The notes beneath the pieces are model-generated. The model was not told where the DNA came from and did not search any database. It saw only the letters and a program-made list of their open reading frames with translations. From contig JAUTDP010000002.1 in the NCBI GenBank assembly GCA_033439795.1, forward strand, positions 4,216,001 through 4,280,000: a stretch of DNA of 64,000 nt, in the 5' to 3' direction. A program made the translations under genes and the position numbers. Source of the DNA: Sordaria brevicollis (taxonomy: Eukaryota > Ascomycota > Sordariomycetes > Sordariales > Sordariaceae). Below are positions 1 to 12,400 of this stretch, piece after piece. Position 1 is the first letter of the stretch. Each line of letters starts with the position of its first letter.

Positions 1-1559
1 ATAAGATTAAAAGAATAAAGAAAGGAGTAAATCTATAGGGGAGAAAGGAGTAATTTAATAGTAAAAATATCTTTTTCGACTTAATTATATCTTTTCTTTT
101 ACCTATTATAGAAGTAGGGTTAAAAAATCTTAAAGATTTAATTAAGGAACTAATTTTCACTAAATTGAAGAAGATTTTTATCTCAAAGATTAAATAAAGT
201 CTAATTATTATTCTAGTAAAAATTGCCTAACTTTCCTTCTTTTTTTTCTAATTACCCTTCTCTCCTCTTATTCCTTTAGAACTTTCCTTCTTTCCATATA
301 AAAGTCCGAAATTCATTCTACAACTTTCTTTCTTAATCTATTCAATGTACTACTATCATACTTTCTTCAAATCAGCTTATTATAATGCATCCTTATCCTA
401 TACCTCTTTTCTCAGATCATAACCAGGGAAAATCCCTGGAAGAATTCCTCCAGAATGAAAAACTACGAAAAATTTTCGAAAAAATTCGGAAAAAATCTGC
501 TGTCTAGCCGTGTACCCTTGTACCTGTTTATCCGCCCCATCTCATTATATAAAACCTTTATCGTTTAGCCTTTATTTATTAGACGGGTAATATTATTTAA
601 AGTTAAAATTATTAAGGATAAGGTTAAGGGTAACGAAAAAATAAATTAGAGGGATATAATAATTTTATTTAATAATTATTTAAAATACTCTATTACGATA
701 ATATTTAGGAATATATTAAATAAAGCAATTATTAACGGGACGTATAATAATCGGCGATATTCTAAATAGATATTTCGAATTTTTCCCTTAGAATAGAAGG
801 ATTATATCCCGGTTTATAATAATTTAATTTTATAGGTTTTGCGATATTTGCTAAATTAATTTAAATTAGGACCGAAAAACGAATTTTTAGTAAATAAAGT
901 TCGCTTCTTATTCTATCTTCTACCCTATTTATAATTAGGGAATATAAAAGAGTTAAATAAGCCCCCCGCCTTTATAAATAGAAAATTATATTATATATTA
1001 ATATATTTAAATATTTACGTATTATAATAATATATTATTCGAATTCGTTCGTAATATATAAATCTTTATTATAATAAATAATATTAATTAAAAGATTTAT
1101 ACGTTAAAACGAAGTAGGGGGCCCTATATATTATTAATTTATTTATAAAAATTAGAATTAAAGATAAATAAATTAATAAAATAAAATAATATATTTATAG
1201 AAAGAATTCTCGTTTTTATTAATATGTAATTACGTATATTATTTTTAAAAATTAATAAATATTGCGCGGAGGCGTTTTAAAACGTAGAATTTTAAAATGT
1301 AACGTTATAGAATATAATATACGTTTTCGAAGCTAAATTAAACGTAAGAATTCTTATTATATAGGCGGAAATTAAAACGGTATTCGATTAATATATTAAA
1401 TCGAAGGCGGGGATATTGGGAAAGGGTAAAATACTTTAACTTTAATATAAATAGGATAATATATAATAATTTAAAGAGAGTATATTTTTCATATTTATTA
1501 TATTATTTCGATATTATTTAATTTATATATTAATAAAATATAGGGGATCTATTTTAAAT

Positions 1560-2135
1560 CCTACGTTAATAATATATAGTCTATACGCGGATATAATATA
1601 AATTGTATCTTTCCTTCGTTTAAATTTTTTAATAATTATTTTCCTCCTTTTTTATAATTTCTATACGCCGTAATAATAGTATATATTAAAGACGAAGATT
1701 TCTAATTATTTTAATCTTTATACAATAAATATACCCTTAAAATTAAAGGGTAAATAATATATATTTAATATTATTTAATTTATTTTAATAATTACGCCTT
1801 TAATTCTTTATACCGCCGGCCTTATACTGTTTTTATATAAGTTATAATTTAAATAATTTTTATTCTCCCTTTAAAAGTTAATATCGAAATTATTAAATTT
1901 ATTACCGTACGATATATTTACGTTTAGTTCCGTAAATAACCCTTTACCCTTATTATTTTTAAAGATATATTAACCTTTAATTATATAATAAGTATAAAAC
2001 CGAATAGATAAATTTATTATCGATAATCCAATATAAGCGGTAACGTTTATAAATTCCCTCCCGGCTTTAATATAAACGTATTTAAAACGGTCTTTTAGGT
2101 AAATATTACGAAGGTATATAAATAAAAGGCGGGAT
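1560..2135 (-). pseudogene. RIP-mutated coding relic, family unknown
   Basis: Reading leftwards from about 2135, one minus-strand frame stays open for long runs interrupted only by TAA/TAG, which RIP makes from CAA, CAG or TGG. It is rich in Tyr, Asn, Lys and Arg, with short protein-like pieces such as RFKYVYIKAG and TAYIGLSI. The other two frames are broken more often. No domain was recognised. It probably belonged to a transposable element, but that is inference. Confidence 0.3.
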
Positions 2136-2396
2136 CGGTTATAAAATTATAAATTATAAAGGATTTATAAAAATAGGTTAAATATTTATATTATATTATA
2201 TATCGTTTATTTAATAGGATTTACGAAGTTATATACGGTTATATTTACGTTTATTCTAAAGATTATTAGGATTTGGGTAAATTTAGTATTTCGTAATTAG
2301 AATATTATAATTTCCGGTAATTAGCGGGCGGATAATAGTAATATAATACTTTGAATAATAAATAATAAATATTAATAAATTGAATATAAATAAGTA

Positions 2397-2495
2397 TATA
2401 TTAATTTTAATAGGAGTTAAAAGATATTTACGTATATTAATTCTAATAAGAGTCGAAATAATCCTATATATATTAATTCTTATTGGAATTAATTA
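2397..2495. repeat. Three degenerate 36-bp tandem units
   Basis: TATATTAATT recurs at 2397, 2433 and 2469, exactly 36 bp apart. It is followed by related text in the first two units (TTAATAGGAGTTAAAAGA, then CTAATAAGAGTCGAAATA) and a shorter third unit. Differences are mainly transitions, so this looks like a small minisatellite caught in the RIP-mutated block. Function unknown. Confidence 0.5.
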
Positions 2496-3989
2496 ATTTA
2501 ATTATTATTTTTATTATTTTTATTTTACGAGAGTAAATTATATAGAGGTAAATAATTCTTATAAGAATAAAGTATAAAGGGATTGAATTAGAGTAAATAA
2601 ATCGCCGTAAGGTCGAAGTTTAAAATAATTTTATCGGCGGCGTTTGCAATTATTACCGGCGGTATAGCGTTTAATTAATCGCGGTTTTAGAATAGGAAAT
2701 AGGGCCGATAGGTATATAGTATATAATATAACCCTTTAAATTATAAATAGGGTAGGTTATATATTATATTCCCTACCTACTATTATTTTAATAATAGTTG
2801 TATTTCGCTTATTAATATAAATAAATTTGATATTAAATATAATTTTCCTATATTCCTAGAAAAAATCCTATTTGTAAATATTTAAGTATTTTTACTCTTA
2901 TAATAAAAGAGCGCGTTGGATAAGGTTAAATAAATTATAAATTATATTTAACGTTTTATTTACGATTATAATATAAACAATTTACTATAAAATTTCGGGT
3001 AATATAAAGACGATATATAATAATTGGAAATCGATATTAAAGGGATAATTTAACCCGAAGCGGTTTGTGAAAAAATTATTTAAACGAAATAGAAGTAATT
3101 TAATTTATAATATAAATTTTAGTATTTTAAACGGTAATTTAACTTTATTAAGGAGCGCTTTTATCCGATTAAATTAACGGTTATAATTATTATAATAAAT
3201 TATATATACCTACTTTTTATTTATAAAATCGATTTAATTTTAAAAAATCCCGAAGATAATAGACCGAAAATACTTCATATTAATAATTTTATATATATTA
3301 AAGTAATTAATAATTAACGTAGCGCGTTTATTAATATTTTTTTAAAATTATTTTTTGGGGCGAATATTATTAATAAAAATACTAAATTCGGAATTTATAT
3401 TAAACGAATTATTAGGCCTAATACGGCGAAGGGGTTAAAATTAAATTATATTATAAATATTAATAATTATAAATAACGTTTACGAAAATTTTAAATTAAA
3501 ACCGAATAAATTATTATCCACTTTTATTTAACGTAAAGTAATTAAATTAAAGGAATATCCGAATTTATTAAAATATTAATAAAGTATAAAAAAGTAAATT
3601 ATCCCTAATTTACTACTACGTATAGTATATTCGAAATACTATTATAAATTAATAACGTTTTAAAATATAATTTTACTATATTATATTATATAAATAACGT
3701 CGGGTATATTTATTCCTATATTTAATATAATAGTAAATATAATAATCCGATATTAAGAATTCGGAATAATAAATTATTAGTAAAGCCGTTCTTAATTTGC
3801 GGGTCGGATATATAAATAATAAATCCGGATAATTAAAAGGGTAGTAATTAGGGAATAAATCCCTTACTTAATTAGCGCTAAAATAAAGTATTTCTTCGCT
3901 TTATTAATTAAATTTTTATTATTAATATAAATAATAATTTTTAATATAATTGAATTAATCGGAATAAATAGGAATTTAAAGCGTTCAAA

Positions 3990-4600
3990 ATGCCGGGTTT
4001 CGCTAAATAGAATACGGTCGAAAATAATATTAATATTAAGCCGATCGATTAATATACGGATAATACGAAGAGAATTTAAAAAATTATTAAATAATTAGAA
4101 ACCGGTATACGTCTATACGTATATTTCGGATTCTTTAATTAATATAGCGGTATAACCGAATTACGGGATAAAGAATAAAAGTATACGCCGAAATTAATAA
4201 AGGTCCGTAAATTTAAATTAGAAATTATATTATTAATATATAATATAAAATTCGTTAATAATTATAAATATTATACAATTAGCGAATTCGGAGGAGTAAA
4301 AATATTTAAAGAAGTAATAATATAAAATTTATTTAAGACCGAAAAGGATATAAATATAATATTTAAAAATTATACGCTTTTAAAGTTTATTATTTTTATA
4401 GGAATTAGAAATAGATTAAATATAAGAGGGGATTTTTAAAAATATAATATATTTTATAAAAGTTTTAATTAATAAGAAATAATTTAATACTATAGTACTG
4501 GGTAATAATATCCCTTTATTTTTAACCTAATTAATTTAAAGGGATAATTTGGATTATAATTTTATAAAGTAGGATAATTAAAATAATTTAAAGAATAATA
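3990..4600 (+). pseudogene. RIP-mutated coding relic starting at an ATG, family unknown
   Basis: From the ATG at 3990 the plus-strand frame reads as a plausible protein (MPGFAK at the start, later YYTISEFGGVKIFKEVII and IIFIGIRNRLNIRGDF), broken only by TAA/TAG codons. From about 4440 a neighbouring frame carries the protein-like text up to about 4760, which suggests an indel or a lost intron. I do not recognise the family. Its position in a repeat block argues for a mobile-element gene, but no terminal repeats were found for it. Confidence 0.35.
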
Positions 4601-5189
4601 CTTTTACCGAATTTAATAGCTATAATAAGGATAATATTATTATATTAATAAATAATCCGACGGATATATTTAATTTACTTTACGTAGGGGCGATAAATAA
4701 TATTATTAAGCTTTATTAAATTAACCGGGTTAAATAAAAGATAGATAATAATATAAATAAACCAACGTTATAATTCTTAATATTCGTTTAAATTAATATA
4801 TTTAATAATTATAATTATATATTATTAAGAAGTTTGGTTAGGGTATAGTAAAATAGCGAATATAGTAGTAGATTCGAATTATTCGATAAAATATAAAATA
4901 TTACCGGAGTAAAATTCAAATTATATTATAATTTTTATATAATTTAATAATATTTAGATAAAAGTTAATTAATATATAATATATAATTTTTAGAAGTACG
5001 TTTTGTTATTTACGAGAATAATCCCTAAATAATTATTAATTAAGAATTATAAAACGTATTAGAAAAAAAAAAAAAAGGAAGAGAAAAGTTAAAAGGAAGA
5101 TAAAATACTTAACGCCGTTAGATTGTAAATATCTATTATTATTGTAAAGATATTTAAAAGTAAATGTAAGATTATATTTAATTTAATTG

Positions 5190-5448
5190 AAAATTTGTAT
5201 AGGAGTTTTGTCGCCTATAGCCAAATCGTACAAAATCGATATAAACCTCCTCTCACTTCGTTCGCGGAGACCTACCCAATTCCTAGGGTGGGGTAGAGTG
5301 TCGTTGTGGGGTGGTCTGTGCTTAGAGACTAATTTGGATTTTTCTCCGCTCCGTTTTTCCGAGAACCGCATTGGGAGTTCTTTAGTAGCTAATAGTGAGT
5401 ACGAATTGGATATCTACCTGCTAATAATACTGTAGGTCTAGAGATTTA
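5190..5448. other. Less-mutated island left of the MULE
   Basis: About 260 bases of near-balanced composition sit between the AT-rich block and the transposon. They hold an 82-codon plus-strand frame (5187-5435) and an overlapping 62-codon minus-strand frame (5371-5183). Neither resembles a known protein, so I do not call a gene. This is most simply the old chromosomal target or the end of an earlier repeat, only lightly touched by RIP. Confidence 0.5.
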
Positions 5449-5457
5449 GGTTGGAGA
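5449..5457. repeat. Target-site duplication, left copy
   Basis: GGTTGGAGA lies immediately outside the left terminal inverted repeat and is identical to 9482-9490 outside the right one. A 9-bp duplication is the size typical of Mutator-superfamily insertions. Confidence 0.9.
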
Positions 5458-5567
5458 CGAAAAAGGTAGCCAGTAAGAGTCGATTTAGTAACCAGCAAGA
5501 GTCCCTATATATTACTATTTAGTTACTACTTTAGCAGCCGCCAATACCGTGTCGTATTACTACCCAA
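5458..5567 (+). repeat. Left terminal inverted repeat of the MULE
   Basis: The first 48 bases match the inverse complement of 9481-9434 with only two differences, both T or A here against C or G on the right, as RIP would produce. Beyond that the match is patchy to about base 110. It contains two related 16-bp direct repeats, 29 bp apart. Confidence 0.85.
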
Positions 5568-5912
5568 CCCTAACCTTTACCAACTATATTACCGACTGTT
5601 AGGCATTTACGCGCGCCCTCTTTTATACTGCAATTCAATTAAAGCTATTATTACTATCGCTATGCCGTCGTTATTGCTATTATTTTTACTATTAATATAG
5701 CTTCGCCTAATACTTTAGAGCGTTTATAGCGGTCGCCCATTACCTTATCGATTAGGTCCCGCCGGTCCGAGCGCTAATCGCGGTCGCGGTTACCGCAATG
5801 TATACCAACCCGCACTACCGTTTATTAATCGAAATAACGGTCGCTAATATTACTATTATTACTTCCCTTAATAAATCCCTTAGTACCGGGGGCGTTTATT
5901 ATTAATCTTTTT

Positions 5913-8000
5913 AATACCTATAAAGAGGTATATAATACTCTCTTTTAATATACTTCTAATTACGGGTTCGCTATTATATAGAAGGGGATTATTAAGGACC
6001 CGAATTGTATAATTATATAATATAATTTAAAGTGCGACTATAGCGGCGCCTTTAAATTAATAAAGTAGGGTATTCGAAATAGGGGGATTAAGTAAATTAG
6101 TTATTTATATAATATTAAAATTATTATATATAAATAAAAGGGTAGTAAATAATATATTAAAAAAATAAAATTTAGATATAATTATACCCTCAAATAAATT
6201 ATTTACTTCCTATAGTTTTACAATTTATTAATTAACGTTATTAAAACCGTATAAATTTGGTTAGGAATATTAATTTTCGAAAATAATAGCGAAAAAATTA
6301 TATACCCGCTATCGAAACCGCTATCGAAAAGTTATTTAGCGTTATACGTATAATAGCTCGCTAAATTGCCTACTATTTAAGTAGCACTTTCGATATATTA
6401 GACTTATTAATAGAGGATAATTCTATTATTAATATTAATAATATAGCTATTAGGGAAGTGTATAATAATAATTTTATTATTAAATTAAGGGGGTATAAAT
6501 TCATTATTATTACCCAAAAGGTATTAAATATATAGAAGCGCTTCCGTCGTATTAAATATAATTATTATACTTTCATAAAAATATTTATTAACTTATTTAC
6601 TAAGTATAAAATATAATATAGTATTAAATATTTCGTTAATTACTATAAGGGTAGTAATAAAACTTAGAAGAGGGTTAAACGGGTATTTTAGACTTTTAAA
6701 TAATATATCGAAATATGGAAGGCAAATTTAATAATTATATTAATAAATAATATATATAAAGTAAATTAGCTACCTTTCTATTATTATTTATATTAATTTA
6801 CCTATTTATTTTTTTTATTTTTTTCGTTTTTTTAAGGGGTTTCTAACCTCCCTTTTTTTTTATATAGGTAAATAGATTTAACCTTCCTCTATTGAACGTT
6901 ATTAAAATCGATTTATTATATTATAATTTCAATATTACGTTTAATCTCTCGAATAGGGAGAAAAAGGAGGACTTCGCTTAGCATTTCGACTACCTAAAAA
7001 AGCTATAAGTAACCTACAATATTAGTAAACCTAAAGTTATTATTAGTAATTTCTATAAAGGCTTTAAAAAGGTAGCTCGGGTAGTATATATTAGAACCCC
7101 CTATTAATTCTGCGTTTAATATATTATAAAGAACGTAAATTATTATATTATATAGAAGTAGGTTTAATATAGTAATATCGGCGGGGTATTGGGCGCCGCC
7201 GCTTTATATTTAATATTACCCGTATTAGCGTTAATAACGTTATTCGATTTCGAGGGTAATAGACCGGACCCTCCGGCCTATATTATTAAAAATAATAGCG
7301 AAAATAACGGAAAGTCCGATAGAGTAGTTAAGGAAAAAGAATTCGATGCCTAACCCTTTATAAAAGACCCGGATAAGGCTATAAATAACGCCGCCGCTAA
7401 TTACGCTATTTAAGCGAATAAGGGGGATAGTAATATAATTTAATTATATAATTGTAATATCCTTAATTTTATACCGGGTAGGCGGTTTTACCTAAATACT
7501 TATAAGGGGTTTATAAATGGATGGAAAAGAGTAATATACGTAGAGAATAAAGTTATATTCTTACGGGCATAGGGTTTACTTTGTAAGGAATTTCCGCGGT
7601 AATTTCGTAAATATACTATTCTTTATATTTCTACGTTTTTTAATAGTATTTTAATATTATTTAAATATTTATATAAATATTACCTCCTATAGATTTATAA
7701 ATTTAATAATTACGTAGTTTCGAAATTAAAGAATTATAATATTAAAATTACTAATCGAATCGAATTTATATATAAAGTAATTAAACGCTTCCTTAAAAAC
7801 CGCTTTACTAATTTAAATCAATTATATAATTAAATTTAAAGTGTTTACGCTAAGTAATATAAATAGTTTATTACGTAGTCTATAGAAGTATAATAATTTT
7901 AAGTACTTAAATATAAAACCGTTCGAATATTCGATAAATTTATTAATAGAATAGGCCCTTTTACTATAAATCTATTTTAGAAGTAATATTAATATATATA
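5913..8000 (+). pseudogene. Decayed MULE transposase
   Basis: Three blocks read as a MULE transposase if TAA/TAG are treated as mutated Gln/Trp codons. A FAR1-like N-terminal zinc-binding block lies at about 5913-6200, with YNLKCDYSGAF at about 6021-6053. The first catalytic block LINNIYKVN (about 6740-6766) aligns with the family's L(I)D-x-TYK-x-N. The second catalytic block with the C-x-x-H region is at 6952-7140 (PKVIISNFYKGF, then FCV and IIKNV), and the third, with the invariant Glu, at about 7741-7800 (ITNRIEFIYKVIKRFL). The two catalytic Asp positions now read Asn (AAT), a G-to-A change. Frames differ between blocks (0, 2, then 1), so introns or indels separate them. The true start and end could not be placed; a Lys/Arg-rich piece near 8517 may be the tail. 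Confidence 0.75.
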
Positions 8001-9200
8001 TATAAATTAAAGGAAGAATAATTTCGAATTAATACGAGATTTATACGTAACGTATATTAACGCGTTTACGAAGTAATATAATTTACTTTGTAAATACTTA
8101 TTATTAAATTTAATATAATAAATTCCGCCTAAAGTAATTTATTTAATAGATTTAAATAAATATTAATAATTTATATTAAATAGGAGTAATAATTTTATTA
8201 AATAAGAAAAATTAAATTTTAGTACGTTTATAACCCTTTTTTTTATTATATATATAAATTAACCGTATTTATAAATATTTAAAACCTTATCCTATTATTT
8301 AATCGTCGCCGCTTACGTAAAAACGCTATATTTAAGGCTACGGTTAATAATTATTTTACTAAGCGTATTATTAGTAATACCCTAAATTTAAAAATATATA
8401 AGCCGTATAATATTAAAGGACTATTTCTTTTATTAAAGGGAAATAAAATTATAGATCGAAATTGCTATAATAACTATTGTATACCTTCTTACAACGAATT
8501 ACCTAAATTAATGTAAAAGCGCCGTAACGGAGGAAAGAGGGGAATATAGTAAAATCCCTTAATTATAAATTCTACCCCCGCTCCTTAATTTACTCTAGTA
8601 TTAATTCCCCCCCCTCCTTTTAATATATTTAAATTTTATATTTAAAAACCTTCTCCTTAATTAATATTTATATTAAATTAATAGGCAAATTAATAAGTAG
8701 TTAGGCAATTACTTATATTAAATTTAGGGGGCGTTTATTAAAATTAATATAATAATTACCTATTATTTACTATTAAATTAAGTAATTTTATATAAATATA
8801 ATTAAAAGAAAGTACGCTATACGTAGAGCGGTTAACGTATTTTTATAATAATATTATAAATAACTTCGTAATATAGGCGCCCCCTAAAATTAATAACCTC
8901 TTTTTTTCTAATTAGCCTCTTTTTCTTTTAAATTAATTATAATATAATTTATAGGGTTTTATTATATTATTAACGTAATATAATCAACCCCCTCGAATTA
9001 TAGTACTACTTCTAATATTAGAATAAAAGTAAGGTAGAGGGTAAGTATTAAGCGAATTAAATAAGCGGGTATATTTCTAATAATTACTTCCTTAGTAATT
9101 ATATAAATTAATTAATTAGTATTTTAATTCTAATTTTGGGTATTAAAATTAAAATGGGTATGTACGCGGGTATTTTGGGTACGTATATTCTAGGCCGCTA

Positions 9201-9232
9201 ATATAATTAATATAATTAATATAATTAATATA
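9201..9232. repeat. Short AT-rich 9-bp tandem repeat
   Basis: The unit TATAATTAA is repeated about three and a half times inside the right part of the MULE. It may be replication slippage in RIP-degraded DNA. Confidence 0.6.
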
Positions 9233-9371
9233 GTAATAAGGTAATTAATTATAATGGTAGGGATTGTACTAACCGCTATAGTAGATAGATAATTAATTAT
9301 TTTGGGGTCTTTAAATAGCTTTACGTAAATGAATAATATCGATTTGGCGGTGTACGCACCTAGGAGAGTGG

Positions 9372-9481
9372 CGGTGGGTAGGTTGCACTAGCGCGTATAC
9401 GGTGTTGGCGGCCGCCAGAGGGGTGCCAGAGTGGGGACTCTTGCTGGTTACCAAATCGACTCTTGCTGGCTACCTTTTTCG
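9372..9481 (-). repeat. Right terminal inverted repeat of the MULE
   Basis: Inverse partner of 5458-5567. This copy is GC-rich and lacks the transitions seen at the left, so it is probably closer to the original sequence. It marks the end of the AT-rich block: ordinary composition follows at once. Confidence 0.85.
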
Positions 9482-9490
9482 GGTTGGAGA
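9482..9490. repeat. Target-site duplication, right copy
   Basis: GGTTGGAGA, identical to 5449-5457. Together the two copies show the insertion was a single clean transposition event. Confidence 0.9.
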
Positions 9491-12400
9491 GAGTCATTGT
9501 GCTGGAAAATGCCAAAGTTCAACAATTCCACGCTTTGTCATCGCTATCAGCTGAGAGCTGCAGCACGTTGAGGGGAGTTGAGGGCCCTGATTCGCCTCTG
9601 CTGATTCGCAGTGACTTTGGCCATGTGCGTTCTGGACAGCGGAACAGAAGAGGCTGCTGACAATCATCGTGACTCGTTCGTTCGTTCCGAGTCCCGTATC
9701 GTCGCCACAGTCCTGATGCCCCCTCTGCCTCTCAGCCCCCCCCCCCAAAAGAGCCCCAGAGAGCCCCACGATGCCGTTGCCGTTTGCGACAATTGCCGTT
9801 GAGCCTCCATCAATCCAGGGGCACACTGCTACTGTTACGTCGTCTGGCTGGTTGCTAGAGTTGCGCCTCATTGGCCTCACAGCCATCTGGCCGCGCCTCC
9901 AGCCTCGGCGTATCGCTTCTTGATTTTTTATCAATCATCATCGGAGTTGCCCGGGCACGCGCGGCAAGGTTGATGATGCCACCGATGAACAAACCGATAT
10001 CGAGGGTCCTATCAAAGTGATAAACCCAATGGAAATAACAGAGGGATCCCATCATCATGATTGCTTCCATTGATTACCACGTGCAGTTCGCGAACCATGG
10101 CCCAGACATCACACGGTTGGAAGAAAAGAAGGTTGGCGATGCCTCCAGTAAGCCTTCACAGCCGCACTGTCTAAACGGATCCAAAGCGGAGAAGGACAGT
10201 CTGCGGGTGAAAATTCATACTCACCAATCAGAAATCACCAAACACATGCTGAGTTGCTTCTTTTGGTCGGACCCCTCTTTTTGTCTTTTCGTCGTTCAGT
10301 TTGCAGTCTGTGCGGCCGAAGCCCGGGCAGCAAACGAAGACTTTCAGACATCTCGATCCCGTTCCAAATCTGCGGTCATCTGTGGATGAGAATCACAGAG
10401 GAAACATTGACGACACATGGCTATGTATGCACCGAAGCAAAAGAAGGTTGAAGCTAAAATCCAAGGCGGCTCTGTTTGGCAGGTCCCCTACTTTTTGTAC
10501 AATCCCACCTCACAGTTGCGCTTGGCCTCTTTTCGTACCCCTTCTATGTTTCTGGCCCTTGCATCATCAAAAATAATTGCACTGACTCGAGGCTCTGCCA
10601 GATGGGAAGAAGAAGGGGGGTCTACATTTTCCGCCATGAATAGGTATGGGCCATTGGTTACGGAGACAGGACCGAAATTTCAGCACAGCAGTGACAAAAA
10701 AGAGCCCGCAGAAGGCAGCAGATGAGCCGAGAACAGAACAAAACTGCCGCTGTGCTCCACGACTGCGAAAAGACACCAGCAGAGCAAAAAGCACAGTCAG
10801 CCATTTTTTTCACAGTTCACTTCTCTCACGGAGTTCAACAGTCCGAAAGTATCCGCTATCGATACACCCGACCCCTTTTTTTTCCCGTTCGTCGCGTCTC
10901 CCCTTTTGTGCCAGCAAAGTGCATCACATGCGCGCTGTGGATTTGGAGCTGTTCAATGCGTTATCATGGATATCAGCTGCCATCTCACAAGTGTGGAGAG
11001 GGTTTGAACATAGAGACGCCTGAGAGACACGACTCGTAACTACAGCAAAGAGAGGAAGACAATCAATCATGCAACATGTCACAATACTCAGCTCCCATTA
11101 TCTTGTCTCACGTCTGAAGAGCTTGTTTCGAGGTTCAACAAGCAATCTCATCGTTCAATCAAGAAAGCCGGCGCAGTTAAAGCCTATCAAACCGAACCTG
11201 CTATGGTACCTCCTACCTTCGGCTCGACTGGGCAATGACATCTCTGCCTGTTTCCTGTGTCACTCTAGTATCACTGTGTGCGACAAAGTCATTAAAATTG
11301 TTCCCAGAGACACGGGCTGCGTGACGGGACAAACGCTCGCTGTGAACGTGGGCAGGCTAGATACATTGCATCAAGCACATTAGGCAGCAGAAGAAGTCCC
11401 TACATATGTACAACAACGACTTGTGCAGTATTAGCCGTTGCATTTTCCATGTTTTTCGAATATGAGAATTCAATGTCGGAGGACCCTTCCGTCGTAATGG
11501 GACATTCGCTTCGAGTTTCTTCAACGTCATGATAATGACTTCAATGAACGAAGTCCATGTATACTTTGTTGTATAGTTAAATGTGCTTCAAATCTTCATT
11601 TATTCTAGTCGTTCCGCCTAATAATTGGTGCCCAGTCTCTCAAAAGTCGCAATGAACAACCAATGTCACCAACGATCGTTGTCACAACACTGATGAAGCA
11701 AACGAAGCAACCTCAAGCCACCAACTCACTTATCTCCGTCACAAGCCTCATTTTTTCTTTTTACCTCACCTACCCCTCCTTCACCTACCTTCAGCCTGCT
11801 CCTGCTCAAACAACCAACCACCATCAATTCCAGAAATTCTCCCCGGATTATACGCAGTACCAAGTCCATATACGGATCATAATGATTCACACAACCCTTT
11901 TCCATTCATACCCTCCTTGTTCTACATTAACCCAGCCCAGCACATCACATCACTTCCTAGGACTTGGTTAAAACTTGCCGTCCCAACCATCCCGTCCCAT
12001 CCCCTCCATTACTACAAATTTAACCAGTAGGAGTTAGAATAATTCGTTCCGTTCGGGCCTTTCGAGGAGAAAAAAAAAATGTCACCGTCATACACACAAA
12101 TCTCTATGGGCAGTGTGTGTGCGTGTGTGTGTGTGTGTGTTTGTGCGCGTGTGGCTTTGTTTCATTCTTCCCATGCTTCCCACCATCGCAACCCAGCGAG
12201 TCAACCTTTCCACCAAGTTCCCGTCCCCCTGATTTACGGCTTGGACTGCTACGGTGGCTTACCTCCTTTCATCGTTACCAAGTTACCCCGGATGTGCCAG
12301 TTACGACCCTACCGTAGTGAAATTTGAATGTGTATGATGCTTTGGTAATTGGTTTGGTGTTGTGTCACCCCGCTGCCCCTCCATTTAACAACTGATGGTG

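Larger units (their letters stand above)
1..5448. repeat. RIP-degraded AT-rich repeat block
   Basis: Almost the whole stretch is A/T-dominated, crowded with TAA, TTA and ATA, and has no open frame of useful length on either strand except in the last 260 bases. This texture is what repeat-induced point mutation (C-to-T on either strand, preferring CpA) leaves in Neurospora-type genomes. The first 600 bases are somewhat less extreme. Two stretches still read as protein if TAA/TAG are taken as mutated Gln/Trp codons: about 3990-4600 on the plus strand and about 2135-1560 on the minus strand. I could not assign either to a family. The left boundary lies outside the window. Confidence 0.85.
5458..9481 (+). 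mobile_element. Mutator-like (MULE) DNA transposon, inactive
   Basis: The element is 4,024 bp and both ends are exact. The left end begins CGAAAAAGGTAGCCAG and the right end is its inverse complement; the first 48 bases match except for two transitions. Similarity continues patchily to about 110 bases (a GCCGCCAA block near 5537 and 9408). A perfect 9-bp duplication flanks it. Inside, on the plus strand, are relics of a FAR1-like DNA-binding domain and a MULE-type DDE transposase. Each terminal repeat carries a short direct repeat (GTAGCCAGCAAGAGTC and GTAACCAGCAAGAGTC), possibly transposase binding sites. The interior and left end are heavily RIP-mutated, whereas the right end from about 9340 is GC-rich. 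I cannot name the family. Confidence 0.85.

Noticed and set aside
5055..5078. A-run that might be the poly(A) tail of a LINE
   Set aside because: No reverse transcriptase motif or target duplication could be found next to it.
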